A stretch of 64,000 nucleotides of DNA from Tetraselmis striata (taxonomy: Eukaryota > Chlorophyta > Chlorodendrophyceae > Chlorodendrales > Chlorodendraceae): contig VCJN01000057.1 of assembly GCA_006384855.1 (NCBI GenBank), forward strand, positions 1 through 64,000, written 5' to 3'. The notes under the pieces are model-generated. The model ran no database searches. It had not been told where the DNA came from and saw nothing but the letters and a program-made list of their open reading frames with translations. Below, piece by piece: positions 57,581-64,000 of the stretch. A program made the position numbers and the translations under genes. Each line of letters starts with the position of its first letter. Within the stretch, counting starts at the first letter, position 1.

Positions 57581-57665
57581 AGCTAGGAAATTGTCCCATT
57601 TTCAGTGAGTCAAAAGTGAAGTATAGTGGACTGCACCGTTTACGCTATAATATTGCCCTTTTCCC
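57581..57665 (-). repeat. MULE terminal inverted repeat, right
   Basis: Reverse complement of the left repeat; on the minus strand it begins GGGAAAAGGGCAATATTATA. Confidence 0.9.
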
Positions 57666-57674
57666 GCTGGCGCC
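57666..57674. repeat. MULE target site duplication, right
   Basis: GCTGGCGCC, identical to 51001-51009. Confidence 0.92.
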
Positions 57675-57797
57675 TTGTAACAATTGAGGCGGTAGCAAAC
57701 CGGCTCCGAAGCACGACGCTTACCACATGGCAGCATTATACAATATACATTCCCGTAGTCACAGGTACACATTGTACTAGTACACACGGGTACTAAC
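57675..57797 (-). repeat. SINE, right copy (first part) and remainder of the left copy's head
   Basis: 57675-57711 completes the tRNA-like head interrupted by the MULE. 57712-57797 is a second SINE body matching 50813-50905, in the same orientation. It is itself interrupted by the hAT and resumes at 58839-58875 with TCGTAGTATATCG. Confidence 0.75.
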
Positions 57798-58838
57798 CAC
57801 GGTTGTGCCGAACTCACTTTGGCCGAGTTCGGTTCGGACCGAACTCAATTCAGGGAGTTCGGCCGAATACAGTTCAGACCGAACTAAACCGCAGTTCGGA
57901 CTAAACCGAACAACTGAACTGTCCGAATTGCCCGAACCGAACTGAGTTCAGTCTGAACTGCCACCCAACTGCCGTTGAACTGCCACCGAACTGCGGTATG
58001 AATATGCCTAGAACTAGCTGGTGCAATGGCTAAAATGCAGTGGCAACATGTTGTAATGTTGTAAAAGTTTGTAATGGAAATGAAAATATTACAGGTTTTA
58101 GTGTCTACGCCCCTTGCCCTCCCGGCATGGCGGCCAACCATCTAGGTCATCTATACGGCGCATCATATGTTGAAATCGCGGTGTCGTTGGCTGTCTCCTG
58201 CCACTCCTCCACAAGTTCATGCTGCAGGGTGAGCTGCTCATCGAGTGCCTTGCCCCCACAGTCAGGCGGGGTGAGTTGCCTTCCGGCACGCGAAGCGGCG
58301 GTGCTAGGCATGCGAGGGGGGCGCCGCCGCATTGCAAGGGGAGTATCGTCGGCGGTTGCCTGCGTGCCGGCATCGTGGCTGGCGGCATGCAGCTCCTCAT
58401 CCACGAAATCGTCCTCCTCGACCCTCGACTCGACTACGTCGTCCATTACCTCATCGCCGCGTTCATGATGAGTACTAATGGGCGGCGACTCTATATGGGA
58501 CACTATATGGGACTCTATAGGTTGATAGTGGACCTGGTTCATGTTTGAGTGTGGGAGTGTTGTGTGCTGAACATCTGGATGGCGGCTGGTGCACCTTATC
58601 TGGAGGGGTTCTGGGGCGTGCGCGGCAGATTTCTCACCGTAGAACACCTTATTTCCATGTACGGACGCTGCGGTAACTCGTTGGGGTCATATCTGTTGAG
58701 TTACGGTGTAGTTCGGAGACCCTCCAGTTCGGGCGATTTCCGAGGCAGTTCAGTCCGAACTGAACTCGGGCGGCTCTGTTCGGTTTCGGCCCGAACTCCC
58801 GAACTACCCCGAATTGAACTGAGCTCGGCACAACCCTG
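57798..58838. mobile_element. Non-autonomous hAT transposon, 1041 bp
   Basis: 13-bp terminal inverted repeats CACGGTTGTGCCG (left) and CAGGGTTGTGCCG (right, complement) are flanked by an identical 8-bp target duplication GTACTAAC (57790-57797 and 58839-58846). The CA-start and 8-bp duplication are the hAT signature. At least ten exact GTTCGG/CCGAAC hexamers lie in the first 200 bp and at least four in the last 150 bp, in both orientations, as subterminal transposase-binding sites would be. The internal sequence has no transposase domain. Confidence 0.85.
58147..58647 (-). CDS. ORF inside the hAT, function unknown
   Basis: 166 codons, with an acidic stretch (DEVMDDVVESRVEEDDFVDE) and HELVEEWQETANDTA, which is coding-like. 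No domain is recognised and no hAT dimerisation motif is seen. It could be a captured host fragment, the stub of a lost transposase, or chance. Confidence 0.25.
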   Translation of the reverse strand: MFYGEKSAAHAPEPLQIRCTSRHPDVQHTTLPHSNMNQVHYQPIESHIVSHIESPPISTHHERGDEVMDDVVESRVEEDDFVDEELHAASHDAGTQATADDTPLAMRRRPPRMPSTAASRAGRQLTPPDCGGKALDEQLTLQHELVEEWQETANDTAISTYDAPYR

Positions 58839-58880
58839 GTACTAACTCGTAGTATATCGTGCTCGTAATTGTCACACTAA

Positions 58881-61800
58881 TCTTAGAGGGGGCGTCGCAA
58901 CCACGAGGGCGGCCGCATAGTCAGCGCCCGGAATAATAAGCGGCAGGTCACCGGTTGGAACCACCCCCACGGGCGGCACATTCATCACTCACACACGCGC
59001 CAACCCGCAGCCTACAAGACCCTGATAACATTTATCCTGGATATGGACACCCGAGATAGGTAATACTTGGACGATTTCACATCCCGAGCCCTTTGTATGG
59101 CCGGCTGGGGTTGGTGGGTCGGGTGCATTGCAACGGCATGTGGTTGACCAAATTGATTACCCCCATGGTATGGACATCCGACGTATTGACGCGGTGCCAG
59201 CCAACACCCACCACCCCGGGCACATATCGAGACGGGGTCATGGGGCTTGTACTTACACATATGGGCATGACCTTCGACATCTAGATCAGGGCATACCCAT
59301 GCCCCCTCCGCAGATTTATAACGGTGGTGGTCACTAAGACACTCGGCGTCACTAACCACACCTTAACGGCCAGCAATCCGCAATCCTTATTACGGGTACA
59401 CGACACCCATCGGTCTTCGCACTGGCGGCACGACGATTGCGAGTAGCAACACCCGCGCATTGTAATACACGAGTGCATGTACGTGTGAGTACGTTGCACA
59501 GAAGGCAAACGTAGTTATTGAGGAGAAGTTTCAGCTTGCTGGCCGCCGCCACGCCTCGCACAGGTAGCAGTGATAGACTGATAGCTATAATATGCGTGGC
59601 GTCCCGCCGCCATGCAGTGGCCCACCAGGAGCGGAGGATCTTGGGTGCGACGGGCTAGGCGGCAGGGGGGGCGCTGGTAACCCGTAAGAGCCGTGCCCAT
59701 CGGGGTGCGGCAGGGGGGGCTGAGCGAGGTGGCCGGCTGTGGCGGATCCTTGGATCATGCGACGAACGGGGGGCCCAAGGTTTTTTTTTAAAATAATACT
59801 CGCAGTTCCGGTAGCGCGTGCTGGCGCCACCAAACAGCAACCATGTACGGAGGGCTTCTAAAAATTATTCATGTATGTCCTTGGTCTTGCGTCGGCCTCT
59901 CCGAGATCCGTCTACAGGTGGGGAGGGGGTCTATACAACTCGGTTGGGGGCAACCTATTCCCGAGGGTTGTTGGAAGTAAAACGTTTTTTTTGTACTTCG
60001 GTGCGACCTGCCCGGTGCGGGAGGCGTTACTTAACTCAGCACAACCTTGCACAGTGGCGGCTTTAATGAATCCAACCGTGCCCGGGCCCGGGAAGCCACT
60101 ATTGGGCGGTGACCTCGGCCAACAATGAGGGCAATAAGTGGCTGCCGCGCGTCGGGCGATCCGCCATTGGTTTGTTGCACAAGGGTAGTGAGCATACAGC
60201 AAGAGGCGTAGGGGGTGTTTTCCCGCCTCCACCTCCAAATTCCGAGGACGTCCGGGGACACCACTTGCAGCAACTTAAGGCGGGGGCTTAGCTCACGGCG
60301 CGGCGGCCGAGCGGCCTCACTTGTTATTGGCCGTGGCCGATGCACCGCAACGATGGAGTAGGCTGCGACTTCCGGGGAAGAAGAACGGCGAGAACATGCG
60401 CATCTACGGCGCGGTCACGTGATCGCGGCTTTTTGCGCCCGGGTTGGCGAATACAGGCTAGCGCCCTTGTACGAGCGTAAACCCCTATATGATTGCCGTG
60501 TAATGTACCGCACCGCCATCGACGCAAAAAATAGCACCTATACTGCAACACAGTCAAGTGGCCTACAGAGGCCCGCCCGTACGCACTTTAAACAAAGCGT
60601 ACCCTATGCGGGTTGGTCAGGGGCGGGCCCTTCCATGATGCTGGGTAAAGACAGGTTGTCAAGACGAAACCGTGATTCAGTTGTTAAAAAATCAAATTTC
60701 AAATTATGATATGTGTGGCGACCATACAGCGGCTGAGTGTAGCTAGTAGTCGCTACGGCACGGTGGTAGATGAGACAAATACATATGTAATATCTGATAT
60801 ACGATAATCGCCGGTTACACATTCACGGAATGTAAACAACTACACAACACGCCAAAGATAATATCGACATGTGCTCGTGTACTGACGGTATACTGAAAAT
60901 AATTATAATTATCCATTAGAACAAAGGATTAAATCGCTATTCGTACTCGAAAGAATTTATTTCAAAGGATTTTATATTTAATTTGGATGAACGAAGGATT
61001 CCCCCATCTACCGACCCGGCGTGCCCAGCCGCCCCCACGCACCGGCCGCTGGTCCGGACATACCCTCCGGACCCTAGGGTCCCTTCCCATCCATCGGCCC
61101 ATCCCCCGCCCCCGCTCCCATATGCGGTTGTCGAGATGGGGGCAGGCTATGTGCGCGGGTGGTGCCTTGGCGTTACGTTGGCGATGCCCGTGCCGCCACG
61201 CACTGTTGTAGAGGATTATGTACGCGCTAGGCGATGGTAACGGCGTGATGCGCCGTCGCCAGCTCGGTCACCCCTCGATCTGATAGCCACTACGGAGCAA
61301 CCCCTCCCGCCCATAATGTGTCATCGTGGTGAGGATTTCATTTAGCGAGTACGTGGGGAACCGGCGAACCGTGTCTCGGATCTAGATTCGCTGCAGGACA
61401 CTCGCAGGTACAGGTATTAAGGGTACTAGTGGTAAGGTAGCGATGATTTTCATTTGACGCCTCGGGATGTAAACAACTTCGCGCAGTGGCACAAGAAATC
61501 GGCGACGAAAGGATAGGTGCCCTGTATATGAGGATTACCCCCGCCGATGTCAACGTTAACTATATATTACGGCTTCTAGACCCCGTATCCATGTATCCAT
61601 GATGCATCATGACTGCGCTCGCTGGCGCGCTACAATATCACATGTTGTGCATCAGCCATCGTTTCAAGATGTTTGTGATATATTTTAACTTGCTAGAGCC
61701 GGTCCAGCAGCGCTTGGCGGCAGTTCCTCCTCAGTCATTCCGCCCCAGAGTCACTCGCGCAGGGCAGCTGGACTTTTTGCCGAATACAATGATGAAATGA

Positions 61801-62400
61801 CGTTGATTGGTACTGATGCCGCTGTCAGTCTGATAAATTGCTTAGTGATACAACCGCCTTCACTGACATCGCATAGCCAGTGTTACATGCACGTTATATA
61901 GGTCGGCGCCACCTCACGGGTAAAAAGTACGTAGGGTGACTGATGGCCCTAACTGCTTTCAATCTGTCGGACTGATAGTGTAGATATGCCGAATCTGGCC
62001 AAACCTCCATATTTGATTGCTGTTTGGACTTCCCGCGGGCGGAAGCGGATGGGTTGCGGTCACCTGCTGATTTAGTCAGTACATTGTCCCGGCACGAATC
62101 TGTGTGGTCGATTCCAAACATCAGAGCCGTCTTCCATGGGTCCAGCAACACTAGCAATGACGCTTTCGGTGCTTGTCAATGCAAGATAGCACCCTCACGG
62201 TTGTTGAGAGCCGCATGTCACATTGCTATTGGCATTTGATGGCTGCATTACTAAATTAAAAGTAAAGTTCTCCCCGGTTCATCAACCGAAGCTGCCCCAG
62301 CGCTTGACCTCTTGGGCCGACTGCACGCGTAGGTATGGCCATTAGATCATGGCCTCATTCGAGCCCCAAACTCCCGAAGGGCCAATGCATCAATCGGGTA
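58881..62400. other. Region without a supportable gene
   Basis: Short ORFs only. A weak tRNA-like B box (GGTTGGAACC) lies near 58952. AT-rich patches occur at 60690-60990. Confidence 0.4.
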
Positions 62401-62439
62401 AACCCGAGACACGCCCAGATCGATATTGCCGCTATTGAA

Positions 62440-62505
62440 ACAGCCAGATATCGAACCCGGGACATTTTGATGAGAAGAGACCACCGCTCGACCGAGCGAT
62501 CAAGG
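62440..62505 (-). repeat. tRNA-like SINE head
   Basis: On the minus strand an A-box-like TCGGTCGAGCGG (plus 62483-62494) is followed 25 bases later by a B box GGGTTCGATATC (plus 62447-62458). The segment between reads TCATCAAAATGTCC, similar to GCATCCAAATGTAA in the SINE head at 51.0 kb. No proper anticodon stem forms, so it is not called as a tRNA gene. Confidence 0.4.
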
Positions 62506-62608
62506 AATATACCTTGTACTGCCTTGATATATTTAGCAAATGTGGGACTGGTTTTCATTCACAGCATTTGAAGACACGCCGCCGGTACCTCCGACGCACA
62601 GGCCATAG

Positions 62609-63200
62609 TTAAATCTGCCGGCAAACATGAGCCTTGAACCGCCCATACACAATGCTGCCCTCGCCCCCGCCATTGCCGTCGGCCGTAATAGCGTAGCGCA
62701 CCAACTGCACTGGAATACGCCGCTCTGCCGCCACCGCCCGCAGCGTCTCAGCCGCCCTAGCAGCCCCGCCCTGCAGCGCCGCCGGGTCGATGGCGAAGCA
62801 CTCTGTCAAGCCGTGGCAGCCTCTGCTGCTCCAGTCGTGGTCGCACCTGCAAAACTCCCATTGCACCGCTGCCTGCCCAGCCGTCCGCACCGGAGGTAGT
62901 TGCCGCTGCGTCTTAATCGCCGCAACCAGCACATTATTGGGCAACACATCACATTGTCCCTTGTCCCTCGCGGTGATGCCCATACCCAATCACGCAGCCA
63001 CGACATAACAGGGGCCCACTCCCATGGACCATCTCTCCAAGCAGGGGTTGGCAGCCCACCAGGCGCAACGCACCATGTGGACAAAGTACTCCGGCCAGGA
63101 TGGGAAGGCGCCCGCGAAGGTGGCGTCGTACACACGGCCGCCAGCCTCCAGGAAGCTGTGGTCGCAAAAGTCGAAGGTGTATGCTGAGGGCCAGCCAAGC
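62609..63200 (-). CDS. Unrecognised two-exon gene
   Basis: Exon A ends at 63074 (donor GTGCGT) and reads GWPSAYTFDFCDHSFLEAGG, RVYDATFAGAFPSWPEYFVH. Exon B (62959-62609) reads LPNNVLVAAIKTQRQLPPV, VQWEFCRCDHDWSSRGCHG and LTECFAIDPAALQGGAARAA, then a helix and GEGSIVYGRFKAHV before TAA. Exon A ends and exon B begins in phase 0 with an AAG acceptor. The 5' end is not resolved; exon A probably starts near 63200 after a splice site. The dense Cys/His/Asp/Trp content of exon B suggests a metal-binding or enzymatic fold, but I do not recognise it. Codon use is that of a real algal gene. Confidence 0.5.
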
Positions 63201-63259
63201 GCAGGCAGGCGCCCCCCAGCACGGGCCTTTGGCCCGGTCTTGGAATGTAGAAACCACAC

Positions 63260-64000
63260 GCCTGTGCGCCCAGCCAGCGGGTGTGCGTCAAGCTGTGGCC
63301 ACGCTGTGACCCAGCAGGCCCTGCCTCCGCGCAGCCGGCGATATTGATCGTCGGCCCGCTGTCACGCCCCCAAGGAGAGCACGCGTGAAGACAATACGAT
63401 TGAGATGAAGGGAGGAGAGCACGCATCATGGAATGCCCCCGACTGCGATGCGCTGTGCATCGGTGTGGAAAAGTGCGGGACGCAGGATTAAAAAGCGATG
63501 AGCGAAAGTCAGGTACAGGCATCCCCGTGCACGTCTCTAGTCCCTGTAATGCAGTCTTGTCCTGGAAATGAAACTGACAAGAGGATGCAGATCGGTAAGA
63601 ATGCATGCCTTATTTGCAAGTGCTGTTTCCTAATGGGGCTTGCATGGCTTAAGAGACCCTCTGACGAGGTGCCAATAAATGTGATGTCACGACCGATAGT
63701 GTTTGGTCATCGTGCGGCGTGAGAGGATTTAGATTCCAGTAATTTGCCATAGTCACACGGCAGTAGATTCTAGTACTCAATTCAACAGGAGGCACAGTAT
63801 TGATAGCAGTCTGTGACACATTGCATGCAGGAAAATGAACCCTGCAAAGAGCCAAAGGAAGAGGAGACAAGAGGGATGCAATCGCACCGTCCGCAGGTGA
63901 CTCCCCTGTTGCGATGGCCGGAAGGGCCTGTGCGTTGCGGTCCACAAAGCAGAGCTTCATGGGCTGAGACGAGATGCCATGAAAGGCGCCCATCGAGGCC
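63260..64000. other. Right end, no gene assigned
   Basis: A minus-strand ATG at 63993 opens MGAFHGISSQPMKLCFVDRN and could be the last exon of a gene lying beyond the window, but nothing confirms it. Confidence 0.3.

Larger units (their letters stand above)
51010..57665 (+). mobile_element. Complete MULE (Mutator-like) DNA transposon, 6656 bp, carrying a peptidase gene
   Basis: Terminal inverted repeats of 85 bp (51010-51094 and 57581-57665) start GGG and agree at about 73 of 85 positions. They are flanked by a perfect 9-bp duplication GCTGGCGCC. Inside, a transposase gene (plus) and a multi-exon Ulp1-like peptidase gene (minus) converge and overlap by 39 bp at 53827-53865. Plant MULEs are known to carry Ulp1-like genes, so this is an algal case of that association. 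The transposase frame is broken, so this copy would need help to move. Confidence 0.88.

Overview
The window looks like nuclear DNA of a green alga, probably volvocine or another chlamydomonadalean. The evidence is GC-rich coding sequence, many short introns with GTGCGC or GTGAGC donors and CAG acceptors, TGTAA poly(A) signals, an algal-type Rieske protein, and tyrosine-recombinase elements of the PAT/TOC kind. All identifications are by reading and from memory of the families. No database search was run.

Host genes lie mainly at 13.7-38.4 kb. A 2-oxoglutarate/Fe(II) oxygenase (minus, 16018-13756) and a plastid Rieske protein (plus, 17035-17839) are divergent. RPS23 (minus, 21233-19467) follows. 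Then comes a 17-exon HEAT-repeat gene resembling the PP4 regulatory subunit PPP4R4 (plus, 23717-35306), with a 9-copy 188-bp tandem array in its sixth intron. Next is a GNAT acetyltransferase (minus, 38373-36778) whose zinc-finger tail is one base out of frame. A two-exon gene of unknown function sits near the right end (62959-62609 plus an upstream exon).

The rest is mobile DNA and its debris. Element 1 (left edge to 3144) has split direct repeats, a gag-like ORF and a tyrosine recombinase ORF but no reverse transcriptase. Element 2 (3343-6921, minus) is structurally complete, with split direct repeats and a zinc-knuckle gag-like ORF. A 5'-truncated retroelement ORF with a tandem-repeat tail is at 11376-13400. 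From 39.2 to 48.3 kb there are decayed LINE fragments on both strands. At 51010-57665 a complete MULE has 85-bp terminal inverted repeats and a perfect 9-bp target duplication. It carries a broken transposase and a convergent Ulp1-like peptidase gene, and it sits inside a tRNA-derived SINE. The neighbouring SINE copy is split by a 1041-bp non-autonomous hAT (57798-58838) with an 8-bp target duplication and dense subterminal GTTCGG/CCGAAC motifs.

Long dC/dG runs (15-32 nt) and TA microsatellites are scattered throughout, several of them right beside splice sites. Stretches 6.9-11.3, 17.8-19.5, 21.2-23.7, 48.3-50.8 and 58.9-62.4 kb show no gene that can be supported.
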